A DNA stretch of 64,000 nt. It comes from Ensifer sp. BR816 (GTDB taxonomy: Bacteria > Pseudomonadota > Alphaproteobacteria > Rhizobiales > Rhizobiaceae). The position numbers and the translations under genes are program-made. This document shows positions 16,863-25,359 of the stretch, in pieces; positions within the stretch are counted from its first letter, which is position 1, and each line of letters opens with the position of its first letter. The notes beneath the pieces are model-generated. The model had not been told where the DNA came from. It was given only the letters and a program-made list of their open reading frames with translations, and made no database searches. The DNA is taken from NCBI RefSeq assembly GCF_000378985.1, contig NZ_KB905370.1, positions 721,730 to 785,729 of the forward strand, in the 5' to 3' direction.

Positions 16863-17213
16863 ATGACGGTCACGATCTACGGCATCAAGAACTGCGATAC
16901 GATGAAGAAGGCGCGCGGCTGGCTCGACGGCCGCGGCGCGGCCTACCGGTTCCACGACTACAAGGCCGAGGGCATCGACCGCGCTCACCTCGAGCGCTGG
17001 TGCGCCGAACTCGGCTGGGAGACGGTCCTCAATCGACAGGGCATGACCTTCCGCAATTTGCCGGAGGCGGAGAAGCAGGATCTGACCGCCGAAAAGGCGA
17101 TCGCGCTGATGCTGGAGCAGCCGTCGATGATCAAGCGGCCGGTGCTGGAAGCCGAGGGCAAGCTCGTCGTCGGCTTCAAGCCCGAGCTCTACGAAGCCGA
17201 ATTCGGCGCCTGA
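16863..17213 (+). CDS. ArsC/Spx-like reductase family protein
   Basis: A 116-residue thioredoxin-fold protein of the ArsC/YffB group. The N-terminal motif YGIKNCDTMKKARGWL holds the single Cys expected at the active site, and the conserved arginine-containing segment SMIKRPVLE is present near residue 91. True arsenate reductases have further Cys/Arg features and arsenic genes nearby; neither is visible, so it is better called ArsC-like. The next gene starts 5 bases after the stop, suggesting a two-gene operon with the tRNA deacylase. Confidence 0.88.
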   Translation: MTVTIYGIKNCDTMKKARGWLDGRGAAYRFHDYKAEGIDRAHLERWCAELGWETVLNRQGMTFRNLPEAEKQDLTAEKAIALMLEQPSMIKRPVLEAEGKLVVGFKPELYEAEFGA

Positions 17214-17218
17214 GCTCG

Positions 17219-17692
17219 ATGTCCAGGACCACCCGGGCAACGCAGACGCTCACCAAGGCCGGCATCGCCTTCACGGTGCACAGCTACGACTACGATCCGG
17301 GGGCCGAGCGCGTCGGGTTGCAGGCGGCCGAAGCGCTCGGCGAGGACCCTTCGCGCGTGTTGAAGACGCTGATGGCGGAGGTGGACGGCAAGCCGGTCTG
17401 CTGCATCGTGCCGTCGGACCGGGAAGTGAGCATGAAGAAGCTTGCCGCCGCCTTCGGCGGCAAGTCGGCCAGCATGATGAAGCCGGCCGACGCCGAGCGG
17501 TTGACCGGCTATCACGTCGGCGGCATCAGCCCCTTCGGCCAGAAGAAGCTCGTGCCGACGGCGATCGAAGAAGCGGCGCTCGCGGAAGCGCTGGTTTTCA
17601 TCAATGGCGGCCAGCGCGGGCTGCAGGTGCGGCTCGACCCGAAGGATGTGCGGGCGGTTCTCAGGGCGATTGAGGCGGCGCTGATCGCCTGA
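17219..17692 (+). CDS. ybaK: Cys-tRNA(Pro)/aminoacyl-tRNA deacylase (YbaK type)
   Basis: A 157-residue protein of the YbaK/EbsC family, which hydrolyses Cys mischarged on tRNA(Pro). Family features are the N-terminal RATQTLTKAGIAFTVHSYDYDP, the KTLMAEVDGKPVCCIVPSDREVSMKKLA core with its conserved Lys residues, and GYHVGGISPFGQKKLVPT. The start at 17219 gives the normal length. It lies 5 bases after the ArsC-like gene and is convergent with the MarR gene, whose stop is 6 bases away. Confidence 0.93.
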   Translation: MSRTTRATQTLTKAGIAFTVHSYDYDPGAERVGLQAAEALGEDPSRVLKTLMAEVDGKPVCCIVPSDREVSMKKLAAAFGGKSASMMKPADAERLTGYHVGGISPFGQKKLVPTAIEEAALAEALVFINGGQRGLQVRLDPKDVRAVLRAIEAALIA

Positions 17693-17697
17693 CGACG

Positions 17698-18153
17698 TCA
17701 GGAGAGTCTTGAAAGCAGGGCGGCGAGCGCCTTGGCCTCTGGCTCACTGAGCTTCGTGCCGACATGCGTCTCGATCGACTGCGAATAGGTCTCCCACATG
17801 CGAGCCCGCATCGCCCTCCCCGCTTCGGTGACGGTGACCCAGCAACCGCGCGCATCCTCGTCATAGGACTCGCGGCGCACTAGTCCTTCCTTTTCCAGCC
17901 GATCGATCAGGCGGGAAAGATTGTATTGGGCAAGAAGCGTCCGAGCCTCGATCTCGAACGGGCGTAGCCTGCCTGCTTCGACCTTCACCAGTTCCCAGAG
18001 CACGTCGTACCAGGAAAGCGGCGGGAGACCTGCCGCCTTAAACTCCTTCTCGATGGCAGCAAGCACGCGCTGCTGCGCCCGCATGAGCCCGACCCAGGCC
18101 TCGGTGGTCGCCAAGGTCGGCGCGTTTCGCCCAGATCCGTCCTCATTCCTCAT
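17698..18153 (-). CDS. MarR-family transcriptional regulator
   Basis: A 151-residue winged-helix regulator. The recognition region is LLAQYNLSRLIDRLEKEGLVRRESYDEDARGCWVTVTEAG, which includes the beta-wing DEDARG typical of MarR. It is divergent from a glutathione S-transferase gene, and two nearly identical 16-base palindromes lie in the 86-base gap, one directly against its own start codon and one over the likely GST promoter. It is therefore probably an autorepressor that also represses the GST (inference). The inducer is unknown. Confidence 0.92.
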   Translation of the reverse strand: MRNEDGSGRNAPTLATTEAWVGLMRAQQRVLAAIEKEFKAAGLPPLSWYDVLWELVKVEAGRLRPFEIEARTLLAQYNLSRLIDRLEKEGLVRRESYDEDARGCWVTVTEAGRAMRARMWETYSQSIETHVGTKLSEPEAKALAALLSRLS

Positions 18154-18169
18154 AGATGCAATTACATCT
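18154..18169. promoter_or_regulatory. MarR operator, site 1
   Basis: AGATGCAATTACATCT is a near-perfect palindrome that abuts the marR start codon. It matches site 2 at 18197-18212 in 14 of 16 positions; the centres are 43 bases apart, close to four helical turns. Confidence 0.75.
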
Positions 18170-18172
18170 ATC

Positions 18173-18212
18173 TTGACGGATTTGGCAAGTCATTATATAT
18201 GCAATTGCATCT
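18173..18212 (+). promoter_or_regulatory. GST promoter overlapped by MarR operator site 2
   Basis: TTGACG (18173-18178) and TATATG (18196-18201), 17 bases apart, form a plausible sigma-70-type promoter toward the GST gene. The second palindrome ATATGCAATTGCATCT (18197-18212) covers its -10 element, the classic layout for repression. Confidence 0.65.
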
Positions 18213-18239
18213 ACTTTGTGATCAACAGAGGAAGCCCCG

Positions 18240-18926
18240 ATGCCATCATCCCTCACCCTGATCAGCCACCATCTCTGCCCCTATGTGCAGCGCGCCGCGA
18301 TTGCGCTTCATGAAAAGGGCATGCCCTTCCAGCGCGTCTATATCGACCTTGCGAACAAGCCCGGGTGGTTCTTGAAGATCTCGCCTCTCGGCAAGGTGCC
18401 GCTGCTGCGCATTGCGCAAGAGGAGGGCGAAGCGATCCTCTTCGAAAGCACGGTGGTCTGCGAATATCTCGAAGAGACGCAGCCGGGCGCGAAGCTGCAC
18501 CCCGCCGATGCGCTAACCAGGGCACGACACCGCGGCTGGATGGAATTCGGCTCCTCCATCCTTTCCGATCTCTGGGTCTACGAGACCACGCAAGATGGTG
18601 ACACGCTCGAAGTCAAGCGCAACGTGCTCAAGGCGAAATTCGCGACCGTCGAGGCGGAACTCGGCGATGGACCCTATTTTGCCGGAGTCGGTTTCAGCCT
18701 GGTCGATGCCGTCTTCGCGCCGGTCTTCCGCTATTTCGACGTCTTCGACACGATCGCGGAGCAGGGCATCTTCGACGGTCTGCCGCGTGTTGCCAACTGG
18801 CGGAAGGCGCTGGCCGCGCGTCCGAGCGTCAAGGCAGCGGTCGGCGACGATTATGCCGCGCGGCTGATGGCATTCCTCGAGAAACACGACGCGGCCTTGT
18901 TGAAAACGGGAAAGATCGCGGCCTGA
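18240..18926 (+). CDS. Glutathione S-transferase family protein
   Basis: A 228-residue GST. The N-terminal thioredoxin-like domain contains SHHLCPYVQRAAIALHEKG, with a CPYxQR motif like omega-class and stringent-starvation-type GSTs, then the glutathione-contact segment LGKVPLLRI and ESTVVCEYLEE. The all-helical C-terminal domain follows (DGPYFAGVGFSLVDAVFAPVFRYF). The Cys suggests thiol-transferase rather than classical conjugation activity. It is divergent from a MarR regulator with shared operators, consistent with induction by electrophiles or oxidants (inference). Confidence 0.92.
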   Translation: MPSSLTLISHHLCPYVQRAAIALHEKGMPFQRVYIDLANKPGWFLKISPLGKVPLLRIAQEEGEAILFESTVVCEYLEETQPGAKLHPADALTRARHRGWMEFGSSILSDLWVYETTQDGDTLEVKRNVLKAKFATVEAELGDGPYFAGVGFSLVDAVFAPVFRYFDVFDTIAEQGIFDGLPRVANWRKALAARPSVKAAVGDDYAARLMAFLEKHDAALLKTGKIAA

Positions 18927-19010
18927 ATTGGGGAAACACGGAGCCTTCTGTTTTTGCCGGAAGCGGTCTAAAACCGCATGACACCCGCAGGAAGAAGAAC
19001 AGGAGCTGCC

Positions 19011-20267
19011 ATGAACGCCCCCCTCCAGTCGGCCAGAAATCCCGTCGATGCCGCCAAGCTCGAAAAACTCGCCGAGGTCGCCATCAAGGTCGGCCTGCAA
19101 TTGCAGCGCGGCCAGGACCTGTTGATGACCGCGCCGATCGCCGCCCTGCCGCTCGTGCGTCTCATCACCAGGCATGCCTACAAGGCCGGCGCCGGGCTGG
19201 TAACGACCTTCTATGCCGACGAGGAGGCGACGCTTGCCCGCTACGCCCATGCGCCGGACGAGAGCTTCGACCGGGCAAGCGACTGGCTCTACGAGGGCAT
19301 GGCGAAGGCCTTCGCAGGCGGCGCGGCTCGTCTGGCGATCGCCGGCGACAACCCGATGCTGCTGTCGTCCGAGGACCCGCAAAAAGTGGCCCGCGCGAAC
19401 CGGGCGAATTCGATCGCCTACAAGCCGGCGCTCGAAAAGATCTCCAACTTCGACATCAACTGGAACATCGTCTCCTATCCGAACCCGTCCTGGGCGAAGC
19501 AGGTGTTTTCCGACGATCCCGAAGCGATCGCCGTCGAGAAACTGGCCAACGCCATCTTCGCCGCCTCCCGCGTCGACGCCGACGACCCGATCGCCGCCTG
19601 GGCGGAGCACAACGCCAATCTCCGCCGGCGCTCGGCCTGGCTGAACGAGGAGCGCTTTTCTGCGCTGCATTTCAGCGGCCCGGGCACCGACCTGACGGTC
19701 GGCCTCGCCGACGGCCACGAATGGCACGGCGGCGCTTCGACCGCGAAGAACGGCATCACCTGCAACCCGAACATCCCGACCGAGGAGGTGTTTACGACGC
19801 CGCATGCGTTGCGTGTCGAGGGGCATGTGTCGAGCACCAAGCCGCTGTCGCACCAGGGCACCTTGATCGACAATATCGAGGTGCGCTTCGAAGGGGGGCG
19901 CATCGTCGAGGCCAGGGCCTCGCGCGGCGAGGAAGTGCTGAAGAAGGTGCTCGACACCGACGAGGGTGCCCGCCGGCTCGGCGAAGTGGCGCTGGTGCCG
20001 CATTCCTCGCCGATCTCAGCCTCCGGCATCCTCTTCTACAACACGCTCTTCGACGAGAACGCCTCATGCCACATCGCGCTTGGCCAGTGCTATTCGAAGT
20101 GCTTCCTGAACGGCGCCAGCCTCAGCCAGGAGCAGGTCCGCGCCCAGGGCGGCAATTCGAGCCTCATCCATATCGACTGGATGATCGGCTCCGGCAGGGT
20201 CGACATTGATGGCGTGCGCGCCGACGGCGCCCATGTGCCGGTGATGCGCCAGGGCGAGTGGGCTTAA
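19011..20267 (+). CDS. M29-family aminopeptidase
   Basis: A 418-residue metallo-aminopeptidase of family M29 (thermophilic AmpS/AmpT type). Conserved parts are LTVGLADGHEWHGG, CNPNIPTEEVFTTPHALRVEG (metal ligand Glu), RRLGEVALVPHSSPIS, and FYNTLFDENASCHIALGQCY (Glu and His ligands), with the C-terminal IHIDWMIGSG giving the His/Asp ligands. AGGAG lies 5 bases before the ATG at 19011. It releases N-terminal residues from peptides in the cytoplasm. It appears to be monocistronic and is followed by a RIME-like element. Confidence 0.94.
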   Translation: MNAPLQSARNPVDAAKLEKLAEVAIKVGLQLQRGQDLLMTAPIAALPLVRLITRHAYKAGAGLVTTFYADEEATLARYAHAPDESFDRASDWLYEGMAKAFAGGAARLAIAGDNPMLLSSEDPQKVARANRANSIAYKPALEKISNFDINWNIVSYPNPSWAKQVFSDDPEAIAVEKLANAIFAASRVDADDPIAAWAEHNANLRRRSAWLNEERFSALHFSGPGTDLTVGLADGHEWHGGASTAKNGITCNPNIPTEEVFTTPHALRVEGHVSSTKPLSHQGTLIDNIEVRFEGGRIVEARASRGEEVLKKVLDTDEGARRLGEVALVPHSSPISASGILFYNTLFDENASCHIALGQCYSKCFLNGASLSQEQVRAQGGNSSLIHIDWMIGSGRVDIDGVRADGAHVPVMRQGEWA

Positions 20268-20301
20268 GTCCATGTAAGTCTTGCGCTGGCACCCGACTAC
20301 A

Positions 20302-20489
20302 CCCCCCTCTGCCCTGCCGGGCATCTCCCCCACAAGGGGGAGATTGGCAAGCGGTGATGCATCGCTCGACTTGCTACTCTCGACTTTTCGCTGCGGCTTC
20401 GGCAACGCCAAACGTTCCGGTCGGGCAAGACATTGCGCCGAGCCGATCTCCCTCCTTGTGGGGGAGATGCCCGGCAGGGCAGAGGGGGG
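20302..20489. repeat. RIME-like mosaic palindromic element, copy A2
   Basis: The ends CCCCCCTCTGCCCTGCCGGG and CCCGGCAGGGCAGAGGGGGG are inverted repeats with an unrelated core of about 100 bases. It takes up most of the 303-base gap between the M29 gene and the DMT gene; I see no other gene in that gap. Confidence 0.93.
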
Positions 20490-20570
20490 TGATGAAGGCC
20501 GCCTCAGCTCACATGTCCAGCCATCGAAGGATGGCTCTGAGCGCGGCGATGCCCCTGCATAGTTCGATTG

Positions 20571-21455
20571 CTATGTCCTAAGGGATGCGGCGCGCCGCGC
20601 CATCTGGGCACGCTGACTCATCCAGACGCTCACGAACACGACGGCGATCCCGAACACTTGCACCGCCGTCAACTGCTGGCCAAGCACGCCCCAGCCAAGC
20701 AGAATCGCTACAACCGGGCTCAGGAAGCCGAGCGGCGAGATCTGGGACGGCTCGAGCCGCGACAATCCGCGGAACCATAGAAGATAGGTGAAGGCGGCGC
20801 CGATCAGGCCGAGATAGGCGAAACCCATCAGGTTGGAGGCGGTGAGCGACGGCAGGGAGGGCTCGAAGAAGAGTGCCGCGGGCACGAGGAGAAGCCCGCC
20901 GGCCGCCAGTTGCCAGGCGGTGAAGGTGAGCGGCGAGACAGGCGGGGCCCAATGCCGGCTCAGCACCGTGCCGAAGGCCATGGAGACCGCGCCGGCGAGG
21001 CCAGCCGCGACGCCGAGCGGATCGAGTGCCGCCCCGGGCGTCAGCACCAGAAGCGCCACCCCGGCAATGCCGGCGATGCCGGCAACGACGCTCAGCGCCT
21101 TGACCGGCGAACCCAGCACGACACGCGACAGCATGATGACGATCAGCGGCTGGATGGCGCCGACGGTCGCGGCGACGCCGCCGGGAAGGCGGTAGGCCGA
21201 GACGAACAGCATCGCCCAGAAGAAGGAGAAATTGAGCGCGCCGAGCAGAAAGCTGCGCGGCCACCAGATGCCCTTCGGCATCTGCCGGACGACGAGCAGC
21301 AACAGGAGGCCGGCAGGCAGCGCTCTCAGCATCGCTACCGTCAGCGGGTAGCCGGCCGGCAGGAATTCGGTGGTAACCAGATAGGTACTTCCCCAAATTG
21401 CCGGGGCTATGGCGGTGAAGGCAAGGTCCAAGTTTTGCTTCTTCATTATCTTCAT
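20571..21455 (-). CDS. EamA/DMT-family exporter
   Basis: An integral membrane protein of about 294 residues with ten predicted transmembrane segments in two EamA repeats (for example FTAIAPAIWGSTYLVTTEFL and the second-half SMAFGTVLSRHWAPPVSPLTF). Such proteins usually export amino acids or other metabolites. I choose the ATG at 21455 (MKIMKKQN; 21446 is also possible) because an earlier in-frame ATG at 21482 lies across an operator palindrome. The divergent MarR gene and two shared palindromes point to MarR control. The cargo is unknown. Confidence 0.9.
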   Translation of the reverse strand: MKIMKKQNLDLAFTAIAPAIWGSTYLVTTEFLPAGYPLTVAMLRALPAGLLLLLVVRQMPKGIWWPRSFLLGALNFSFFWAMLFVSAYRLPGGVAATVGAIQPLIVIMLSRVVLGSPVKALSVVAGIAGIAGVALLVLTPGAALDPLGVAAGLAGAVSMAFGTVLSRHWAPPVSPLTFTAWQLAAGGLLLVPAALFFEPSLPSLTASNLMGFAYLGLIGAAFTYLLWFRGLSRLEPSQISPLGFLSPVVAILLGWGVLGQQLTAVQVFGIAVVFVSVWMSQRAQMARRAASLRT

Positions 21456-21462
21456 CTCAAGT

Positions 21463-21478
21463 GACTTGATATCAAGAT
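21463..21478. promoter_or_regulatory. MarR operator near the DMT gene
   Basis: The palindrome core CTTGATATCAAG (21465-21476) within GACTTGATATCAAGAT resembles the second site at 21494-21509. The centres are 31 bases apart, about three helical turns. Confidence 0.7.
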
Positions 21479-21493
21479 ACATTAGCGGAATTT

Positions 21494-21509
21494 ATCTTGA
21501 CGTCAAGAT
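21494..21509. promoter_or_regulatory. MarR operator, perfect palindrome
   Basis: ATCTTGACGTCAAGAT is a perfect 16-base palindrome in the divergent gap between the DMT exporter and the MarR gene at 21574. With the related site at 21463 it forms a likely operator pair. Confidence 0.75.
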
Positions 21510-21573
21510 GCTAGGCGTTTAGAGCCATGACGAAGGCGCGGAGCGGCTCCGCTTATCGGGCAACGGCCAAAAA

Positions 21574-22071
21574 ATGAAGCAAAGCGATACGGACCACGTG
21601 GACAAGATCCTGGCACAGTGGCGCCGGGAGCGGCCTGAGCTGGACATCTCCGCCATGGGTCCGCTGGGGCGCTTGGCGCGGCTCAGGGCCCATGTCGCCA
21701 GGGAACAGGAAACGGTCTTTGCCGAACACGACCTCACATCGGCAAGCTTCGACGTGCTGGCGACGCTCCGCCGTTCCGGCCCGCCGTTTCAGCTTTCGCC
21801 CGGCGAACTGCTTGCGGCGACAATGGTGACCTCCGGCACCATGACCAACCGCATCGACCAACTCGAAAGAGCAGGCCTCGTCGAGCGGCTGGATAATCCC
21901 GAAGACAGGCGCGGGGTGATCATCGCGTTGACGCCAGAGGGCTTGAAGCGCATCGATGCCGCTGTCGCCGCCCACGTCGCCAACCAGCAGCGCCTGATCG
22001 CAAGCCTCGCGCCCGAGGAGCGGGAAGCGCTCGACGCGCTGCTCAGGAAATTCCTCGCGACCTTCGAATGA
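21574..22071 (+). CDS. MarR-family transcriptional regulator
   Basis: A 165-residue winged-helix regulator. The DNA-binding part is LSPGELLAATMVTSGTMTNRIDQLERAGLVERLDNPEDRRGVIIALTPEG, with the DxR wing typical of MarR. The N-terminal part (MKQSDTDHVDKILAQWRRERPELDISAMGPLGRLARL) resembles the extended N-terminus of urate/PecS-like members. It is divergent from an EamA exporter with two shared palindromes, so it probably represses that exporter and itself. The small-molecule ligand is not evident. Confidence 0.93.
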   Translation: MKQSDTDHVDKILAQWRRERPELDISAMGPLGRLARLRAHVAREQETVFAEHDLTSASFDVLATLRRSGPPFQLSPGELLAATMVTSGTMTNRIDQLERAGLVERLDNPEDRRGVIIALTPEGLKRIDAAVAAHVANQQRLIASLAPEEREALDALLRKFLATFE

Positions 22072-22076
22072 GCTGA

Positions 22077-22688
22077 TCAGATGCGGCTCATCAGAGCGCG
22101 CACACGCTCGAGATGATGCTTACGCTTCGCCTCCGTCGCGCGGTCCATGTCGTGGAGGCTAATCATCCGGAAATCGACATCCTTGCTGCAGAAGGCGGCG
22201 ATGCCGCGCTTGAGCAGACGGCGCACAGGATCGCCCATATAGAGACGCACCACCCACCAGGGTGAGCCCGTGGTCGTCAGCGCCCAGAAGAGCCTGATGT
22301 TCGTGAGCCGCGGGACGATGCGTCCGCCCGCCGGATCGTGTTCGAAGGCCACGCCCGGCGCGAAGACGCGGTCGAAGAAGCCCTTAAGGATCGCCGGGAA
22401 ATTGAACCACCATTGCGGAAAGACGAGCACGAGGCCTTCCGCCGCCTTCAACCGCTCGATCCAGCCGGCGACGTCGGAGGCGTCATAGCGCTCGGCAAAA
22501 TAGCTGCCGCGCTCGGCAAAATAGCTGCCGCGCTCGGCAATCGTCAGCCGCGGATCGAAGCCTTCGCGATAGAGATCGAGCAGATCGACGCGGTGGCCGC
22601 GGCCCTCCAAGGTCTCCTTGGCGGCGCGGGCGACGCTCGCCGCAAAACTGTCCTCGAGCGGATGGGCGAGCACCATCAGAATTCGCAT
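22077..22688 (-). CDS. NAD(P)H-dependent flavodoxin-fold oxidoreductase with a 7-residue tandem duplication
   Basis: A 203-residue flavodoxin-like protein of the NQO/KefF/YwrO type. The start MRILMVLAHPLEDSFAASVARA and the active-site segment LVFPQWWFNFPAILKGFFDRVFAPGVAF are characteristic; it binds FMN or FAD and reduces quinones or similar acceptors. Residues near 53-66 read RGSYFAERGSYFAER, the product of a 21-base tandem duplication (22488-22529). The gene runs tail to tail with the MarR gene (5-base gap), so it is not clearly part of that regulon. Confidence 0.9.
   Translation of the reverse strand: MRILMVLAHPLEDSFAASVARAAKETLEGRGHRVDLLDLYREGFDPRLTIAERGSYFAERGSYFAERYDASDVAGWIERLKAAEGLVLVFPQWWFNFPAILKGFFDRVFAPGVAFEHDPAGGRIVPRLTNIRLFWALTTTGSPWWVVRLYMGDPVRRLLKRGIAAFCSKDVDFRMISLHDMDRATEAKRKHHLERVRALMSRI
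22488..22540. repeat. 21-base tandem repeat within the flavodoxin-fold gene
   Basis: Two identical 21-base units (22488-22508 and 22509-22529), beginning GCGCTCGGCAAAATAGCTG, are followed by an 11-base partial unit (22530-22540). The unit length is a multiple of three, so the frame is kept. This looks like a recent slippage duplication. Confidence 0.92.
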
Positions 22689-22704
22689 CGCGCCGCCCTT
22701 CCTA

Positions 22705-22802
22705 GATCATTTCATCGTTTCATTGAAACGGTGAAATGATCCAACTCTTTGAAATTACGCAATTCCGGGCGGAAAACCGTTACACACTTTTCCTGGAATT
22801 GC
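22705..22802. repeat. Intergenic palindrome pair upstream of the flavodoxin-fold gene
   Basis: The first hairpin is GATCATTTCA (22705-22714)/TGAAATGATC (22732-22741) with an inner CGTTTC/GAAACG stem. The second is GCAATTCC (22759-22766)/GGAATTGC (22795-22802), which ends next to the xseA stop codon. It probably terminates xseA transcription and resembles dispersed rhizobial palindromes. Confidence 0.75.
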
Positions 22803-22803
22803 T

Positions 22804-24387
22804 CTAGAACAGGCTGCCCTGCTTCGTCGGCTCTGCCGGCCGCGCCGGCCGTTTCTTCGGCGATGGCGGCGGGGAGGCGCCCTCCTCGCCGGCGACGGCG
22901 GAGACGCGGCCGTCGGCGAATTCGAGCGACAGCGTCATGCCCGCCGTCACTGCCGCCGCCTGCTTCACCGGATTGTCGGCCGCATCACGCACCAGCGCAA
23001 AGCCGCGCTGCAGGACGTTGCGATAGGAAAGCGACTGCAGCACGCGGTCCTGCGCCGCGAGCGCGCCCTTCAGCCGGCGCATCTCGGCGGCGATCGCTCC
23101 ATCGGCGCGCGCGCTCAAGCCCGAGACACGGTCCGAGGCGCGGTGGATCTGGCTGACCAGGCGCGACGGCAGCGCCCGAAGCGATGCGTCGGCGGCGGAA
23201 ACGCGCGCCTGCCGGCGGTCGAGCTGGCGCTCGACGCAGCGCTCGGCCTTGTTCATTGCCTCGAGAAGATGCCGGCGTTGCTCGCGGATCTTCGTTGTCA
23301 GCAGTTCCGGTCGCAAATGGGCGGCGATGCGCTCGAAGCTGCGGCGCTTGTTGGCGGTGTTCATCTGTAACCCGCGGCCGAGCCCGGCGGCGGCCTCGTC
23401 GAAGCGCCTCCTTGGCAGCGCCAGCAACTGGTCGAGCGACGGCAGCGCCCGGGCGAGCGCCCGCAGCGCATGGCGCCGATGATCCATCTGCCGTGTCGCG
23501 GCCGCCTGCAGCCGGGCAGAAAGATTGGCGAGTTGCGCCTCGAGATCGGCCTTCACCGGCACGGCCATCTCGGCCGCACCGGTCGGCGTCGGTGCCCGCT
23601 GGTCCGAGGCATGGTCGATCAGCGTCCAGTCGGTCTCGTGCCCGACGGCCGAGATCAGCGGGATGCCGGAGGCCGCCGCGGCGCGCACGACTGCTTCGTC
23701 GTTGAAGCACCAGAGGTCCTCGAGACTGCCGCCGCCGCGCGCGACGATCAGCACGTCCGGACGCGGAATGGGTCCGCCGACGTCGAGCGCGTTGAAGCCC
23801 CGGATGGCGGCCTCGATCTCGTCGCTCGCCCCGTCACCCTGCACGCGCACCGGCCAGACGACGACATGGACCGGGAAGCGATCGGCGATCCGGTGCAGGA
23901 TGTCGCGGATGACGGCGCCCGTTGGAGAGGTGACGACGCCGATCACCTTCGGCATGAAGGGCAGCGGCCGCTTTCGCGCCGCATCGAACAGTCCCTCTGC
24001 GGCGAGCTTGCGCTTGCGCTCCTCGAGGAGCGCCATCAGCGCGCCGGCGCCCGCGGGCTCCAGCGAGTCGATGACGATCTGGTATTTCGACGAGCCGGGG
24101 AAGGTCGTGACGCGACCGATCGCGATCACCTCCATCCCCTCCTCCGGCCGGAATTTCAGCCGCGAGAAGGTACCCTTCCAGATCACCGCCTCGATCCGGG
24201 CGCGATCGTCCTTCAGCGCGAAATAGGCGTGGCCAGAGGAATGCGGCCCGCGATAGCCGGAGATCTCGCCGCGCACCCGCACATGCTCGAAGGCCTGCTC
24301 GAGCGTGCGCTTGATCGAGCCGGACAGCTCCGACACCGAATATTCGGCGACATTGGACGGAGAATCGGAATCGAAAAACGAAGTCAT
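22804..24387 (-). CDS. xseA: Exodeoxyribonuclease VII large subunit
   Basis: A 527-residue protein. It opens with an OB-fold domain ([45 protein letters not shown]), followed by the catalytic XseA domain with [40 protein letters not shown] and [28 protein letters not shown], then a long helical region and a C-terminal domain ([11 protein letters not shown]). With XseB it degrades single-stranded DNA into oligonucleotides. The start at 24387 ([18 protein letters not shown]) is the family one. The small subunit gene xseB is not in this window. Confidence 0.97.
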   Translation of the reverse strand: MTSFFDSDSPSNVAEYSVSELSGSIKRTLEQAFEHVRVRGEISGYRGPHSSGHAYFALKDDRARIEAVIWKGTFSRLKFRPEEGMEVIAIGRVTTFPGSSKYQIVIDSLEPAGAGALMALLEERKRKLAAEGLFDAARKRPLPFMPKVIGVVTSPTGAVIRDILHRIADRFPVHVVVWPVRVQGDGASDEIEAAIRGFNALDVGGPIPRPDVLIVARGGGSLEDLWCFNDEAVVRAAAASGIPLISAVGHETDWTLIDHASDQRAPTPTGAAEMAVPVKADLEAQLANLSARLQAAATRQMDHRRHALRALARALPSLDQLLALPRRRFDEAAAGLGRGLQMNTANKRRSFERIAAHLRPELLTTKIREQRRHLLEAMNKAERCVERQLDRRQARVSAADASLRALPSRLVSQIHRASDRVSGLSARADGAIAAEMRRLKGALAAQDRVLQSLSYRNVLQRGFALVRDAADNPVKQAAAVTAGMTLSLEFADGRVSAVAGEEGASPPPSPKKRPARPAEPTKQGSLF

Positions 24388-24439
24388 GCGCCCTTTGTAG
24401 CCGACCGGGCGCCGAAGATCAGCAGGCACGCGCGCCTAT

Positions 24440-25234
24440 CTACGGTTTTTCTGGCGAGGTCGCCTTCTCGAAAAAGCGCCGCGTCGCCTCGTCCGCCGGA
24501 AAGAAGGATTCGATCAGCACGCCCTCCACCAGCGCGTCCTGGGTCGAACCGAAGGTCGACAGCGTCGTGATGAAGCGCAGTTCCGTATTGCCGACACGCA
24601 GTTCGATCGGCAGCACCGGCAAACGATCCGTAGCGGGATAGCTGTCAAGCGCCTTGGCGACCGCCGGATCGGCGGCGAGCCGGTCAAGCCGGCGCTGCAG
24701 CAGACTGCGCGGCCCCTGCAGCCAGGCCTCCGTCCGGACCCGCTGGACAAGGTCGGCGGCTGCAGCCTCCCAATTCACGACGAGGCGACGGACGCTCTCG
24801 GTGCCGAGGAAAGCGTCGAGGAAATTCTCGCCCGGCCCGAACGGCACATCGGCCGCCTCGGCGAGCGCTGCAAGGGCCGGATTGGCCATTAGTACGCTGT
24901 ACTGATGATCGAGGACGAGGCCCGGGTACGGGTCGTGCCGGTCGAGCATCAAACGGATCGCGCCGGCGATGGCGGCCGGCATCGCGTCGAGACCGGAGGC
25001 AGGACGCGTCGTCATGCGCGGCCGATAGCCGGCCGCGGAAAAGAGCGAGCCCTGGTCGCGCGCCGGGATATCGAGCACCGAGGCGAGTCTGAGGATCATC
25101 CCCTCGGTCGGCCGCGACCGCCCGGTCTCGAGAAAGGAAAGATGCCGGGTGGAAATGCCCGCCGCGGTCGCGAGATCCAGCTGGCTCATGCGGCGATGAC
25201 CACGCCATTCCTTCAACTGACTGCCGAATCCCAT
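24440..25234 (-). CDS. XRE regulator with MmyB-like ligand domain
   Basis: A 264-residue regulator. The N-terminal helix-turn-helix is LKEWRGHRRMSQLDLATAAGISTRHLSFLETGRSRPTEGMILRLA, followed by an MmyB-like PAS domain (DHQYSVLMANPALAALAEAAD, LRVGNTELRFITTLSTFGSTQDALV). Proteins of this group often regulate a neighbouring oxidoreductase or membrane gene. The start is taken at 25234 (MGFGSQLKEWRGHRR), discarding an upstream extension. It is divergent from a small membrane protein gene at 25360, and a 17-base palindrome lies between them. The ligand is unknown; fatty acids bind some relatives. Confidence 0.88.
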   Translation of the reverse strand: MGFGSQLKEWRGHRRMSQLDLATAAGISTRHLSFLETGRSRPTEGMILRLASVLDIPARDQGSLFSAAGYRPRMTTRPASGLDAMPAAIAGAIRLMLDRHDPYPGLVLDHQYSVLMANPALAALAEAADVPFGPGENFLDAFLGTESVRRLVVNWEAAAADLVQRVRTEAWLQGPRSLLQRRLDRLAADPAVAKALDSYPATDRLPVLPIELRVGNTELRFITTLSTFGSTQDALVEGVLIESFFPADEATRRFFEKATSPEKP

Positions 25235-25285
25235 GCCACTCTCCTCGCTGCGCGGCAAGAATGGGCCGAACACAACGGGAAATCC

Positions 25286-25302
25286 ATTACCTCAGAGGTA
25301 AT
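25286..25302. promoter_or_regulatory. Palindromic operator candidate between XRE and membrane-protein genes
   Basis: ATTACCTC-A-GAGGTAAT is a perfect inverted repeat around one central base, 52 bases upstream of the XRE start and 58 bases upstream of the membrane gene. This suits autoregulation by the XRE protein. Confidence 0.7.
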
Positions 25303-25359
25303 TGGTTTGATGACCGCATCAGGCCAGCATCGCATCATCGATAACCGAAGGAGATCGAC

